Assembly: GCA_025360985.1 (NCBI GenBank)
Contig: JANYBA010000093.1
Coordinates: 1-5,648, forward strand
From: Gammaproteobacteria bacterium
Lineage (GTDB): Bacteria; Pseudomonadota; Gammaproteobacteria; Xanthomonadales; Xanthomonadaceae
Direction of reading: 5' to 3'
DNA: 5,648 nt
In this document: one piece after another, positions 5,585 to 5,648 of the stretch
How positions within the stretch are numbered: position 1 is the stretch's first letter
Layout: each line of letters starts with the position of its first letter
Position numbers and translations under genes: made by a program
Notes under the pieces: generated by a model
The model's input: only the letters and a program-made list of their open reading frames with translations
Told to the model about the DNA's origin: nothing
Database searches by the model: none

Positions 5585-5648
5585 TCAGGCCAATTCCCCG
5601 GCCATCGAAACGATATCCGCTTCGGACGGGATGACCAGGAAGGCGGCG
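5585..5648 (-). CDS. C-terminal end of an unidentified protein (cut by window edge)
   Basis: The minus-strand frame from the right edge reads AAFLVIPSEADIVSMAGELA and then TGA (5587-5585). Only 20 residues are visible. The composition is normal for coding sequence and it sits 40 nt before the cyclase gene on the same strand, so it is probably the tail of a real upstream gene, possibly co-transcribed with the cyclase. I do not recognise the family. A chance open frame of this length cannot be excluded. Confidence 0.45.
   Translation of the reverse strand, partial: AAFLVIPSEADIVSMAGELA

Noticed and set aside
4723..5634. Plus-strand open frame of 303 codons opposite the cyclase
   Set aside because: Antisense shadow of a gene with all catalytic motifs intact on the minus strand; the product is of biased composition with no family resemblance.

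Overview
The window is high-GC, gene-dense chromosomal DNA with codons that favour G or C in the third position. The succinate dehydrogenase operon, with its SdhA N-terminus, is most like that of Xanthomonadales gammaproteobacteria (Lysobacter/Luteimonas/Xanthomonas relatives). That placement rests on remembered protein similarity and layout, not on a search. No rRNA, tRNA, CRISPR array, insertion sequence or phage gene was seen.

Left part (1-2671, minus strand, transcribed right to left): a complex II (succinate:quinone oxidoreductase) operon. Its order of transcription is a small sdhAF4-like assembly-factor gene (2671-2492), sdhC (2435-2034), sdhD (2037-1660, ATGA overlap with sdhC) and sdhA (1639 to the left edge, lacking only its C-terminal end). 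sdhB would be expected just beyond the left edge. The 59-codon sdhAF4-like gene is easily missed. Its C-terminal motif EPTRFGDWEKNGRCIDF is the hallmark of the SDHAF4/DUF1674 family. The 56-nt spacer between it and sdhC holds two adjacent small hairpins.

Middle (about 2711-3577, plus strand): ygfZ, a folate-binding GcvT-like protein of Fe-S cluster maintenance, divergent from the sdh operon with an extremely compact shared start region. SDH assembly factor, SDH subunits and an Fe-S maturation protein together form one complex II biogenesis locus.

Right part: a secreted PhnD-like periplasmic binding protein (3668-4579, plus) with its own promoter and strong ribosome binding site but no transporter genes beside it. 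It converges with a class III adenylate cyclase carrying a C-terminal FHA domain (5544-4642, minus). The short gap between them holds a 17-bp tandem repeat that re-copies the end and stop codon of the cyclase gene. The last 20 codons of an unidentified minus-strand gene enter from the right edge (5648-5585).

Most of the window is ordinary housekeeping. The points most worth a second look are the unannotated sdhAF4-like gene, the hairpins behind it, the two genes whose -10 boxes sit 6-7 nt before the start codon (possible leaderless mRNAs), the repeated cyclase stop region, and the orphan binding protein with an altered ligand loop.
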